Shown: positions 44,984 to 54,007 of the stretch, in pieces
How positions within the stretch are numbered: position 1 is the stretch's first letter
Layout of the letters: the number at the start of each line of letters is the position of its first letter
NCBI GenBank assembly: GCA_012960505.1
Contig: DUBC01000022.1
Location: 278 to 64,277 of the forward strand
Length of the DNA: 64,000 nucleotides
Reading direction: 5' to 3'
From: Verrucomicrobiales bacterium
GTDB lineage: Bacteria > Verrucomicrobiota > Verrucomicrobiia > Verrucomicrobiales > DEV007
Program-made: the position numbers and the translations under genes
The notes under the pieces: model-generated
What the model was told of the DNA's origin: nothing
What the model saw: only the letters and a program-made list of their open reading frames with translations
The model's database searches: none

Positions 44984-45952
44984 ATGGAAATCATGCGCTA
45001 CTCTAAGGTCGCTGTTTTTTCTTTGCTGATCATTCAGTGTGGAGTGGCTCAGCAGTTAGAGTTAGAGTCAGAGTTAGAGTTAGAGTATAGGGAATGGACT
45101 TCTGTGCTAGGAACTAAAATTGATGCGGAGGTAATTTCTGCAGATCATACGGAAGTAATTCTTAAGACAAGGAATAAAAAGATTCTCAAACTGCATCCGG
45201 GTAAACTTTCCCAAGAAGACCAGAATTTTCTTAAGGAGAAGTTTCCTCCCAGTCCTTTGGCAGAGAAAATAATTGGGAAGAGGCTATCTGTTCAGGCTGC
45301 GGATTGGCCCGTCACTGCACTGTTTCAGTTTGAGCTCGATGGAAAAGTAAAATTAGGTTCTTTGAAGAGAGATAAGGTAATACAAGAGAAGGATGGCTTA
45401 ACTTATAAGATTGATGGGCTCATCGCCAAAGTCTTCGATAATGATAAGATTCATAGCCTTCTTAAATTCGCTTCCGTTGATCCAGAATCAGGAACTAGGA
45501 TGACTTTTGGCCCGGAAAAGAGCCCATTGTCGGGTACGATCCTGAGCATTGTGCCTGCGTTTTCATTTAATGAGGTATACGATAAAAAAGACGAGGAACC
45601 GGTACTGATCGAAAAGGGTTCTGTTAATATTAATACTTTGGAAAAGCGAGATGGAATTTACTATGAACCGGGAGCGTTCACGTCCTTTTCTGGTAAGGTT
45701 TACAGGCTGTCTACCAATGGTAAAAAAGCAGAAGAGGTAACCCTCAAATACGGTCAACGGGAAGGGTTGCAACGAAATTGGTACTTCAATGGTCAGCAGC
45801 AATCAAAAGGCCTTTGGAAGAATGGGAAAAAGGATGGAGCCATGTGGGAATGGCATGAAAATGACCAGAAAAAGTCGGAGATGATCTTCAAGAGAGATCA
45901 GCTAATCTCTAAAAAGGAATGGGATGATGAAGGGGTCTTGATCGAGGAGTAG
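44984..45952 (+). CDS. Secreted SHD1-domain protein with C-terminal MORN-like repeats
   Basis: This 322-aa protein has a signal peptide (cleavage near GVAQ) and a Leu-Glu repeat linker encoded by a hexamer repeat (45055-45084). An SHD1-like domain follows (REWTSVLGTKIDAEV, then LHPGKLSQEDQNFLKE, about 34-85), then an unassigned middle, and at least two MORN-like units (NGQQQSKGLWKNGKKDGAMW) near residues 245-300. The repeats relate it to the lipoproteins at 938-1717 and 3337-3750. SHD1-like modules in PVC bacteria occur in exported proteins and probably bind peptide or sugar. Its function is unknown. Confidence 0.7.
   Translation: MEIMRYSKVAVFSLLIIQCGVAQQLELESELELEYREWTSVLGTKIDAEVISADHTEVILKTRNKKILKLHPGKLSQEDQNFLKEKFPPSPLAEKIIGKRLSVQAADWPVTALFQFELDGKVKLGSLKRDKVIQEKDGLTYKIDGLIAKVFDNDKIHSLLKFASVDPESGTRMTFGPEKSPLSGTILSIVPAFSFNEVYDKKDEEPVLIEKGSVNINTLEKRDGIYYEPGAFTSFSGKVYRLSTNGKKAEEVTLKYGQREGLQRNWYFNGQQQSKGLWKNGKKDGAMWEWHENDQKKSEMIFKRDQLISKKEWDDEGVLIEE
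45055..45084 (+). repeat. Five tandem GTTAGA hexamers in coding sequence
   Basis: Four GTTAGA units and one GTCAGA encode a Leu-Glu-rich linker right after the signal peptide. Because the unit is six bases, copy-number changes would keep the frame while altering linker length. Confidence 0.7.
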
Positions 45953-45999
45953 AGTTTCTCTACTGGCTTACGTATTCTACTTAAGATAATCAAAAAGAA

Positions 46000-46746
46000 T
46001 TATTTAATTGGAGAGTGGTCCGTCGAATTCATGAAGACTTTATGGGGCGCCTTGGCAAGAATCTTTCCGTCCTTGACTGATTCTGCACGGGCTTTTTTCC
46101 ATGCTGGATCACCAATGAAAGCTCCCCAGTTCTTTTTGGATTGGCCAGTGCTTTGGTGAGAAATAATGTAGATTAGCGTATTGTCCTTGCCTTTGTTTGC
46201 ATCCATAGGGGTCCAATATGCAACGTTTGTCATTTTATGTTTTTCGAAAATTGCGCAAGTATGGTCCCGGAACCTCGCGTGCAGGTTCTTGAGGCGGTCC
46301 TTAGCTGTCACGTAGGTTCTCAGTTCAAAGACGCGAGGGTGTTTAAAAATAACGGATTTTATTTCTGGTGAGTAATCAGTAGCGCTCAAGAAAGTGCTGT
46401 CGATCTTGGCTACGAGAGCGCCGTCTTTGACTGAGGCCTTATATGCTTTTTTCCAATCAGGATCATTCAAGAATGCTTTCCATGATTTGTTGTGTGTTTC
46501 TCGGTTTGGTGAACTAATGACATAAATCAAGCGATTGTCTGATTTGTCAGTGGGTACCCAGTATCCAATGTTAGTGAGTCCGTGTTTTTCAAAGAGTTTG
46601 CAGGTGTGATTTTCAAATCTTGCATTCAGTTCATTAAGCTTACTTTCATTAGCCGTATAAATTCGCATCTCATAGCATCGGGTATCCTCAGCCTGAGTTG
46701 GCATGCTTATTAATAATAAGAAGAATAAAGGTAATAAAGATTTCAT
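46000..46746 (-). CDS. Secreted NIPSNAP-family protein, two domains
   Basis: This 248-aa protein has a signal peptide (cleavage after TQA) and two consecutive NIPSNAP domains of a ferredoxin-like fold. They begin YEMRIYTANESKLNELNARF (about 25) and FELRTYVTAKDRLKNLHARF (about 139), so the protein is an internal duplication. NIPSNAP proteins are dimeric alpha/beta-barrel-like proteins of unclear role, and exported versions are frequent in Verrucomicrobiota. It stands alone, convergent with the SHD1/MORN gene. Confidence 0.87.
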   Translation of the reverse strand: MKSLLPLFFLLLISMPTQAEDTRCYEMRIYTANESKLNELNARFENHTCKLFEKHGLTNIGYWVPTDKSDNRLIYVISSPNRETHNKSWKAFLNDPDWKKAYKASVKDGALVAKIDSTFLSATDYSPEIKSVIFKHPRVFELRTYVTAKDRLKNLHARFRDHTCAIFEKHKMTNVAYWTPMDANKGKDNTLIYIISHQSTGQSKKNWGAFIGDPAWKKARAESVKDGKILAKAPHKVFMNSTDHSPIK

Positions 46747-46902
46747 GATTCCAGTGAATTTTGAGCTAAAATGTTTTTTTGTAAAGAGTGAAGAGATTTT
46801 GCGGATTTATTTATTTTTTCTTAGTTTGAGGAAGATATAATTTCTTTGTTAATTGTTTGTTAGCGACGTTAAAGTGTTTTTGTTTTATTTTAATTGTAAG
46901 GA

Positions 46903-49239
46903 ATGAGGAATTTGAAAAGAAACAGAATTTATAAGGTAACGATAACGTTGCTCTTATTTCTTTGTGCTGGTTCCTTTTGCTATTCTTTAGAAATAAATGG
47001 ACCAGGGAAGCCAATGTATATGAAGCAGTGCTCTTCCTGTCATGGTGACAAAGGTGAGGGGGTTAATGGAGAGTATGAGGAAGCGCTGTTTGGTGATTGG
47101 TCCTTAAGTAAATTGACAAGGTATGTCATTAAGAGCATGCCCGATGATGACCCTGATTTGTGTGTTGGTGATGATGCTGCCCAAGTTGCTAAGTATATAT
47201 TTAATGCATTTTATTCTCCACAGGCGCGTTTGCGTAATTCGCCTCCCCGAATTGAGTTGAGCCATTTAACGAACCGTCAGTTTCGTGAATCAGTAAGTGA
47301 TCTTTTTCGTCAGCCGGCATCAGATGAGCCGGCTCCTGAGTCAGGGCTAAGTGCCTCTTATTATAATTCCAAAGGTATGAACAAAAAAGATTCTCTAAAA
47401 AAGAGGAGAATTGATCATAAGATTGATTTTGATTTTGGTTCAGGATCGCCGTTAGAAGGAGTCAAGGCTGAGCAATTTTCTATTGCCTGGGAAGGTTCAC
47501 TCAGAGCTGAGAGTACGGGATTTTATGGTTTACGATTGACTACTCCAAATGGTGCCAGGCTGTACCTCAATGTGAATATTAAAGAAGGAGATAAAAATTA
47601 TAGGGACGATGCGAGTAAGGAAAGTAACCCTCCACTGATTGATGCGTGGGTGAGTTCTGGTAATAAGAGTAGGACCGAGAATGCTCGTGTGTTTCTGCAG
47701 GGAGGGCGAGAATACCCTATAAGGATTGATTATTTTAAATATAAGGAAAGTACTGGTTCTATCCGGTTCGAATGGTTGCCCCCGAACGGAGTATGGTCAG
47801 TGCCTACAGGAGATCAATTATCAACGAGGAAAGGGGAGCAGCTGATCCTAGCGAAGACAAGTTTCCCTCCTGATGATAGGAGCCTTGGGTATGAAAGAGG
47901 ATCAGATATATCCAAGGAATGGCTCTCGGCAGTTACCAGAGCGTCATTAGATGTTGCGGAGCAAGTCGATTCAATATTGGGGTACATTAGTGGAGTCAAA
48001 TCGAAGGAGGATCCTCAAAAATCTGAGAAGCTAATCTCAGTAGCAATGAGAGTTTTGGAAAGAGCTTATAGGCGTCCATTAACTGAGCAGGAGAAGGAGC
48101 AAAGTATTGGTCTTATTTTTGCAGATTCTGAGTCTCCAGAGGTTGCAGTTAAGCGCGTCGTTTTATTGGCCATAAAATCTCCTCACTTCTTGTACCCTCA
48201 GTTGCCTGGCGGCAAGACGCCGTCATATCAGGTCGCGTCTAGAATGGCTCTTGGCCTATGGGATTCAATTCCGGATGATGCATTAATTGGGGCTGCCAGT
48301 GATGGAAAGCTATCTAATCAGGATTATATTAGATCTGAGGCGGAGAGAATGCTTGAGGATACGAGGGCAAGATCAAAGGTCATTGATTTTTTCTATCACT
48401 GGCTTGATTTGGATTTGGAACGTGACCTAATGAAAAATGACAAGGTCTATCCTGATTTTGATGAATATAAGATATCTGATCTTCGCCGTTCGATGAACAT
48501 GTTCATCGAAGATGTTGTATGGAGCAAAAAATCGGACTACCGAGACCTGTTACTTTCGAGCCACATTTACCTGAACCAGGGACTTGCTGGAGTCTATGGA
48601 AAATCAGTTGAAGGTGATGGTATGAAGCGAATTGATTTTGAAAAAACAGAACGATCAGGCCTATTAACGCATCCCTATTTGCTTAGTCATTTCTCATATT
48701 CTTACAATAGTTCGCCGGTGCATCGTGGAGTGTTTCTGACTAGGCATATTCTAGGAAGGACACTAAAACCACCGCCGCAAGCGGTTTCTTTTGAAAATCA
48801 GAACCTGGATCCTAGTCTGAGTATGCGTGAAAAAATTACTCATGTGACAAAAGATTCCAATTGCATGGCGTGTCATGAAATTATTAATAGTCTTGGATTT
48901 AGCCTTGAGAATTATGATGGCATTGGGCGTTGGAGAGACACGGAAAATAACAAGCGAGTGGATTCATTTACTCAGTTTGAGACGAGGGCAGGGGATCTAG
49001 TTAATTTGCGAGGTTCTCGTAGTTTGGCTCAATTCATCGCGAATGATTCAAATGCACAGAAAAATTTCGTTCAGAACCTCTTTGAGTATATGATGAAGCA
49101 GCCTATCCAAGCCTACGGTGAAAATACAGTGGATGATTTGCACACCCATTTCGTGAAATCGAATTTTAGTTGTAAAGAGTTGATCGTTGAGATTTTATGT
49201 TTAGCTTCTACTAAAGGAATCAAACAAGAAGAATCATGA
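46903..49239 (+). CDS. DUF1592/1588/1585 cytochrome with PA14 domain
   Basis: This 778-aa exported protein has a signal peptide (about 1-28) and a c-type heme site CSSCH (about 44-48). A DUF1587 segment (LTNRQFRESVSDLFR, about 125) comes next, and a PA14-like beta-barrel (about 150-310). The DUF1595, DUF1592, DUF1588 and DUF1585 blocks typical of this family follow. DUF1588 holds a second heme-type site, CMACH (about 655-659). Such proteins are always paired with a DUF1552 protein and are thought to be periplasmic redox enzymes of polysaccharide or other polymer breakdown; the reaction is not established. The stop overlaps the DUF1552 start (ATGA). Confidence 0.88.
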   Translation: MRNLKRNRIYKVTITLLLFLCAGSFCYSLEINGPGKPMYMKQCSSCHGDKGEGVNGEYEEALFGDWSLSKLTRYVIKSMPDDDPDLCVGDDAAQVAKYIFNAFYSPQARLRNSPPRIELSHLTNRQFRESVSDLFRQPASDEPAPESGLSASYYNSKGMNKKDSLKKRRIDHKIDFDFGSGSPLEGVKAEQFSIAWEGSLRAESTGFYGLRLTTPNGARLYLNVNIKEGDKNYRDDASKESNPPLIDAWVSSGNKSRTENARVFLQGGREYPIRIDYFKYKESTGSIRFEWLPPNGVWSVPTGDQLSTRKGEQLILAKTSFPPDDRSLGYERGSDISKEWLSAVTRASLDVAEQVDSILGYISGVKSKEDPQKSEKLISVAMRVLERAYRRPLTEQEKEQSIGLIFADSESPEVAVKRVVLLAIKSPHFLYPQLPGGKTPSYQVASRMALGLWDSIPDDALIGAASDGKLSNQDYIRSEAERMLEDTRARSKVIDFFYHWLDLDLERDLMKNDKVYPDFDEYKISDLRRSMNMFIEDVVWSKKSDYRDLLLSSHIYLNQGLAGVYGKSVEGDGMKRIDFEKTERSGLLTHPYLLSHFSYSYNSSPVHRGVFLTRHILGRTLKPPPQAVSFENQNLDPSLSMREKITHVTKDSNCMACHEIINSLGFSLENYDGIGRWRDTENNKRVDSFTQFETRAGDLVNLRGSRSLAQFIANDSNAQKNFVQNLFEYMMKQPIQAYGENTVDDLHTHFVKSNFSCKELIVEILCLASTKGIKQEES

Positions 49240-50552
49240 ATGAGTTATCACGCAGGGCTTTCCTTAAGGATCTTGGGTTTTCGGCTTCAGCGCTTTCATT
49301 TCTTTATGGATTGCCTAGTCTTCAGGCACAGGGCGATTCTTCTCCGAAAAAGAGACTCATTATCATGTTCTCTCCTAACGGCACTTTGCCAGATCAGTTC
49401 TGGCCTGATGCGAGTGGGGAAGATTTTATCCTTAAGTCGATCATGGAGCCGTTGGCTCCTCATAAAGATTCCTTACTGACTCTTAAAGGTGTGCATAATA
49501 AGATCGGCGGAAATGGAGACGATCACATGAAAGGTATCAGCTGTCTGTTGACGGCCAGAAAACTTCATCGTGGTAACATTCAGGGAGGAGGACACACTCC
49601 TGCCGGTTGGGCTAGTGGTATTTCCATTGATCAGGAAATCGCCAATTTTTTACAATCACGTAAGGAAACAAAAACAAGGTTCGGTTCTCTTGAATTTGGA
49701 GTAGCTGTTCCAAACAGGGCAGATCCATGGACTCGGATGTCATATGCAGGATCCAATAAGCCCATTGCTCCGATAGATGATCCTCACCAGATGCTACAAA
49801 AAATGTATGGGCAGATGAAGGACAGAGAAAGTCTTGTCAGTATATTGGATGATGTTGCTGCTGATCTTAAATCAGTTTCGCTTAAGCTTACTAAAGAGGA
49901 TAAGAACATGCTGGAGGAACACATGAGTCTGGTTCGCCAGATTGAAAAGGGTCTTGTCGAAGCTGAGAAAGAATCTAGTACAGTTCATCCTCAACCTGAG
50001 CTTGATCCCAACATCGAACTCGTGAATGACAATACTCCAAAGATTAGCCGGATGCAGATTGACCTATTGGTTAATGGGTTAGCCAATGATATGATGCGTG
50101 TTGCAACACTCCAGTTCATGCGATCAGTGGGGCAGGCTCGTATGAGATGGTTGGGAGTTAATGACGGACATCACTCGCTTTCACACAAGCCTGACAAGGA
50201 TAAATCAGCTCAAGATAAATTACTTAAAATAAACAAATGGTTTGCGGGTGAGTTGGGATATCTATGTAAGCGCCTTAAAGAAACTCCCGAGCCTGGCGGT
50301 GAGGGTAATATGTTTGATAATACTACCATCATGTGGGTCAATGAGCTTGGTAAAGGTAATAACCATACCCTTGAAAATATTCCTTTCACCCTTCTCGGTG
50401 GCGGGCTTGGATTTAAGATGGGTCGCTCGCTCCATTTGCCCGGAGTTAATCATAACAGGCTCTTAATGGCTTTAGCTCACGGGTTCGGGCATCATATAAA
50501 AGAATTTGGAGAGCATAAATTGAGCGAAGGCGGTCCTTTGGATCTTGCTTAA
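49236..50552 (+). CDS. DUF1552 protein, Tat-exported
   Basis: This 438-aa protein has a Tat-type signal at its start (SRRAFLKDLGFS), so it is exported folded, probably with a cofactor. The rest is the DUF1552 domain (LIIMFSPNGTLPDQFWP at about 41-57; NHTLENIPFTLLGGGLGF near the end), which belongs to the alkaline-phosphatase-like fold group. It is coupled by an ATGA overlap to the DUF1592 cytochrome. The two are a conserved pair in PVC bacteria and probably form one periplasmic complex. Confidence 0.92.
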   Translation: MNELSRRAFLKDLGFSASALSFLYGLPSLQAQGDSSPKKRLIIMFSPNGTLPDQFWPDASGEDFILKSIMEPLAPHKDSLLTLKGVHNKIGGNGDDHMKGISCLLTARKLHRGNIQGGGHTPAGWASGISIDQEIANFLQSRKETKTRFGSLEFGVAVPNRADPWTRMSYAGSNKPIAPIDDPHQMLQKMYGQMKDRESLVSILDDVAADLKSVSLKLTKEDKNMLEEHMSLVRQIEKGLVEAEKESSTVHPQPELDPNIELVNDNTPKISRMQIDLLVNGLANDMMRVATLQFMRSVGQARMRWLGVNDGHHSLSHKPDKDKSAQDKLLKINKWFAGELGYLCKRLKETPEPGGEGNMFDNTTIMWVNELGKGNNHTLENIPFTLLGGGLGFKMGRSLHLPGVNHNRLLMALAHGFGHHIKEFGEHKLSEGGPLDLA

Positions 50553-51068
50553 TTAGTTTTCTTTTTCCTCGGATAATTTTTGTGGAATTAATTTGATTAC
50601 TTCTTTCAAGGGCTTCCACGGAGCTCCGCTCCCATTGAAAGCAGTGCCGACTTCAAGTGATCCGTCTTTGGTTTTCCGGATAGGAAACTGATTATTGTAA
50701 GTCGAGTAGAGTAGGTCCCCATCGAGAAAAAAGAGGAACCTTCCGGGCTTTCCATTAATAACTAATTTGAGAGGTGCAACTTTATTGCTTCCCTCTAGAC
50801 CGTAGCCGCGTATCCATTTCGCGAGACTGGCTTTAGTTTCTTTTTTCTTTTGTTTGGTTTTTAGTTTCGACTTGTAAATTGCGTGAACTTCGATTTCGCC
50901 ATGACCCTTCTCATTAAAATTTATAACGCTCACATCAGCGATGGTGGGGATGTTTTTATTTCTAATTGCCGCGATTACCCCTTCGGGCAAAGGATCGTCT
51001 GCGCGAATTTCTTGTGCTAGGCCTTGAAGGAGGAATGGTAGTAATGCTGCAAATTTATAATATTTCAT
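50553..51068 (-). CDS. Small exported protein of unknown function
   Basis: The start at 51068 (171 residues) is chosen because it gives a signal peptide (MKYYKFAALLPFLLQGLAQE); a longer frame to 51152 begins with a polar extension. The mature part is a basic mixed alpha/beta domain with a KTKQKKKE stretch, followed by a beta segment (GRFLFFLDGDLLYSTYNN). I do not recognise a family. It ends end-to-end with the DUF1552 gene in convergent orientation, so no DNA separates the two stops. Confidence 0.6.
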   Translation of the reverse strand: MKYYKFAALLPFLLQGLAQEIRADDPLPEGVIAAIRNKNIPTIADVSVINFNEKGHGEIEVHAIYKSKLKTKQKKKETKASLAKWIRGYGLEGSNKVAPLKLVINGKPGRFLFFLDGDLLYSTYNNQFPIRKTKDGSLEVGTAFNGSGAPWKPLKEVIKLIPQKLSEEKEN

Positions 51069-51317
51069 TTTGATACATACAATAACGCATGAACTGCAGG
51101 GTATCTTAGTAAAAAATGGGAGTAATTGCTTCCTAAATCGATTTAGAACCATAGGGTCTTGGTTTCCCTCTTTTCTGATAGATAAAGTACAATTCTAGAT
51201 TCCGTTCCGATAGATAAATAAGTTTCGTGACTCTATTGAAAAGTATTATCAACGATTGTTGTTAGTTGTAGGTTTGGGTATAAATTAAATGATCTGGCCC
51301 ATCCAGGTCTTTTAATT

Positions 51318-52730
51318 ATGCGTAAGATCACCTTCAGATTGATTGTGCCGCTACTTTTGGTTGTGGTTTTATCTTTTGTCTTTCTAGGCATTTTTGTTTC
51401 CAGAAAAATCACAGAAGATTCAATTGTTAATCTTCTCGAGTCAGAAAGAAATTTGAGGATGGATATTGGGGAGCTGAGAGCGGGGATCTTTGGCGGCAAA
51501 GTTGTTTTATCTGATATTCTTTTGAGTTCTAGGGATAAGTATGCTGATAATGCGACATCTACTGCTGAGCGGTCCGATCCAGTTGAGAGTCAGACCCGGA
51601 TAAGAATTAGTGATGCTACAATCAAAGTGAGGTTGATCGATTTTCTATTTGGCAGGCTCTCCATTGATGCCTTGATAGTTGATGGGCTTGACATTGCTTA
51701 CGCGATTGATGAGGAAGGGAATCATACACTGGATCCTATGCTTGATCCTCCCAAGTATGTCAAAGGAGCTCTTAATCCTGAGTATGAGGAGAAAAGAAAG
51801 CGTAGAGAGTTGGCCAAGGCCAGACGCAAAATGAAGTCGGCAGAAGAGAACGTTGTTGATGATTCCTTTAATGTTTCTGATATGCCGATGGCAACGAAGC
51901 TCAAATCATTAGTTTTACGTGACAGCATTGTTTCCATTAAGCTCATCAAAAGTAATAACCGGATTGCCTTTACTGATATTAAGGGATCAGTTTCAAATCT
52001 TGATGTCGATCCTTTGGATTTGATACGTCATAATTCTGCAAATTTGGAACTTTCCGGCAATCTAAGTGTGACTGGTCCTCAGGGAGAAATTGAATATGCG
52101 AGCCTGAACCTTCAGGCAGATGGAAAGATCCAGCCATTCGATTCGCAGACAGGTTTCCTTAACCCTGATTTGATCACTGATATCACTGTCAAAAAAGGAT
52201 CAAGAATTATGTCTTTGCCTATAGCCAGTAAACTTGCTTCAATGCTTGATCAGCTAGAAGAAGCGGGCCTAGACATTAGTGTTATTGAAGAAATTTTAGT
52301 TGTTAATGAGGATTCGAAATTTCGCCTTGGGTTAAGGAACTATATTTTGCGGGCAGTCGAACCGTTACCCGTAATTATTAACGGGAACCGTCTAGTAATT
52401 GATGAAGGGGCATGGCTAAATACAGCAAGCGATGCACATTTAATTAATGCGAGTTTTACTTTTTCAGAAAAGATTTCCAATAGTGCTTTTACACGAGCCA
52501 ATAAGATGCTTTCTGAGATTGTTGGCAAGAGCGTTGCCGGGCCCGTTGCAGAGTTATTATTTACGCCTGTCACAAAGGAAGGAAGAATACACATTCCTTT
52601 CGTTTCTAATGGTGATTTTAATAGGCCCAAGGTTAGGGTCTCGGTAGCCCTTCGTGATTTGGCTGATGCTGTGAAAGAGAGTTTGAAAAAGGATCCTCTT
52701 AGCTTGCTTAAGGGCTTGCTGGATCGCTAG
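51318..52730 (+). CDS. AsmA/DUF748-like envelope protein
   Basis: This 470-aa protein has one N-terminal transmembrane segment (about 7-28), followed by beta-rich sequence with alternating hydrophobic strands typical of AsmA-like proteins (IKVRLIDFLFGRLSIDALIVDGLDIAY, about 98-124). A charged insertion with KRKRRELAKARRKMKS follows, then further beta strands. AsmA-type proteins bridge the inner and outer membranes and are thought to carry lipid. It is shorter than canonical AsmA. It is convergent with araD, and the two genes overlap by four bases at their 3' ends. Confidence 0.6.
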   Translation: MRKITFRLIVPLLLVVVLSFVFLGIFVSRKITEDSIVNLLESERNLRMDIGELRAGIFGGKVVLSDILLSSRDKYADNATSTAERSDPVESQTRIRISDATIKVRLIDFLFGRLSIDALIVDGLDIAYAIDEEGNHTLDPMLDPPKYVKGALNPEYEEKRKRRELAKARRKMKSAEENVVDDSFNVSDMPMATKLKSLVLRDSIVSIKLIKSNNRIAFTDIKGSVSNLDVDPLDLIRHNSANLELSGNLSVTGPQGEIEYASLNLQADGKIQPFDSQTGFLNPDLITDITVKKGSRIMSLPIASKLASMLDQLEEAGLDISVIEEILVVNEDSKFRLGLRNYILRAVEPLPVIINGNRLVIDEGAWLNTASDAHLINASFTFSEKISNSAFTRANKMLSEIVGKSVAGPVAELLFTPVTKEGRIHIPFVSNGDFNRPKVRVSVALRDLADAVKESLKKDPLSLLKGLLDR

Positions 52731-53428
52731 TTTTCTCCTTGTCCGTAATATGAATCTGGGCCGTGCTTCCTTAGAAAATGTTTATCAAGAATGTGTTGAG
52801 GTATTGGTTTTATTGAAGAGTCAACGGCCCAGCATTTAAGGGCCATTGTAGCGCACATTTCAAGAGCGATACTGTTTTCGAGAGAGTTGGCTGCATTTTT
52901 ACCCCAAGTAAAAGGTGCATGGTGGAGTTGCAAGACTCCGGGAATTTGAGTCGGATCGATGCCCTCTGTTGAGAAGTGTTCGACAATGATCAATCCTGTG
53001 TTTTTCTCGTAATCTTCTTCAACTTCTTCAGCGGTAAGAGCTCTACAAATAGGAACTGTACCATAAAAATGATCAGAGTGTGTTGTTCCATAGCAGGGCA
53101 ACTCCTTCCCTAGCTGGGCGAGGGAAGCCGCTGAAGGACTGTGAGTATGTGTGATTCCTCCTATTTCTGGCCAGGCCTTATATAATTCTAAGTGGGTTTT
53201 AGTGTCGGACGAGGGATTCAGGTTTCCGTCGACCACTTTTCCATCAAGATCGACTAACACAATGTCTGTCGGCTTCAGAGCATTATAATCTATGCCGCTT
53301 GGTTTGATTCCAAAGATTGCTTTGTCTCGATCGATGCCACTGACATTTCCCCAGGTGAGTTTAACCAGTCCTGAATCAGGCAGGCTACGGTTCGCCTCAC
53401 AAATTTCCTCTCTCAATTCGTCGAGCAT
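52727..53428 (-). CDS. araD: L-ribulose-5-phosphate 4-epimerase
   Basis: This 233-aa cytoplasmic class II aldolase-fold enzyme interconverts L-ribulose 5-phosphate and D-xylulose 5-phosphate in pentose use. Visible family features are GLVKLTWGNVSG near residue 20, the zinc-binding HTHS in the GGITHTHSPSAA block (His about 94 and 96), LQLHHAPFTWG with the third zinc His, and the C-terminal KHFLRKHGPDSYYGQ. Length is typical. No other pentose genes lie nearby, so the local context does not add to the assignment; the hisI gene 16 bases upstream on the same strand is unrelated by pathway. Confidence 0.95.
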   Translation of the reverse strand: MLDELREEICEANRSLPDSGLVKLTWGNVSGIDRDKAIFGIKPSGIDYNALKPTDIVLVDLDGKVVDGNLNPSSDTKTHLELYKAWPEIGGITHTHSPSAASLAQLGKELPCYGTTHSDHFYGTVPICRALTAEEVEEDYEKNTGLIIVEHFSTEGIDPTQIPGVLQLHHAPFTWGKNAANSLENSIALEMCATMALKCWAVDSSIKPIPQHILDKHFLRKHGPDSYYGQGEN

Positions 53429-53444
53429 ATTTTTGATCTACAAA

Positions 53445-53909
53445 TTAGTAAACTTGTTCAGGATCATATGTTTGTTCTTCACATTGATCGAGTTGGATGA
53501 TGCCGTCCTGGAGCATTGTTGTTATTTTATCTCCGATCGGAACTTTTCTATAGAAGCAGGAACCGTATCCGGCATGACAGCATCCAGGTCCGATCTGTTT
53601 GACTTTAAGTAACACGACATCCTGATCGCAGTCGGTGCGAATCTCAATGACTTCCTGTACGTGACCACTGGTTGCTCCTTTATGCCATAATGTGTTACGG
53701 CTCCGACTGTAGTAAACGGCCTCTTTCTTTTGCATTGTTTGTCGGAGAGCTTCTTCATTCATGTAGGCGACCATAAGTATGTCTCCCGTCGAAGCGTCCT
53801 GAGTCACTGCGGGGATGAGGCCGTCTTCCCCGAATTTTGGTGCAAAGTTTGAGCCTTTTTCTATGTCTTCTTTGTCTTCTCTATTTCCAAATACAAATTG
53901 CATACTCAT
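53445..53909 (-). CDS. hisI: Phosphoribosyl-AMP cyclohydrolase
   Basis: This 154-aa enzyme carries out the third step of histidine synthesis, opening the purine ring of phosphoribosyl-AMP. Visible features are LMVAYMNEEAL (about 40-50), the metal-binding RTDCDQD (about 91-97) and the cysteine cluster GPGCCHAGYGSC (about 107-118), which binds zinc. The phosphoribosyl-ATP pyrophosphatase domain found fused in some bacteria is absent. The gene is not with other his genes in this window; it is followed by araD 16 bases later. Confidence 0.94.
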   Translation of the reverse strand: MSMQFVFGNREDKEDIEKGSNFAPKFGEDGLIPAVTQDASTGDILMVAYMNEEALRQTMQKKEAVYYSRSRNTLWHKGATSGHVQEVIEIRTDCDQDVVLLKVKQIGPGCCHAGYGSCFYRKVPIGDKITTMLQDGIIQLDQCEEQTYDPEQVY

Positions 53910-54007
53910 TTTATTGGATTTGTAATGTGCTTTTCTTCATGAGATAAATAACCGCATCAGACCGTTTTCCAATTAAAAAGAGTCTAAGTTTAGCAAACTA
54001 TTATTGA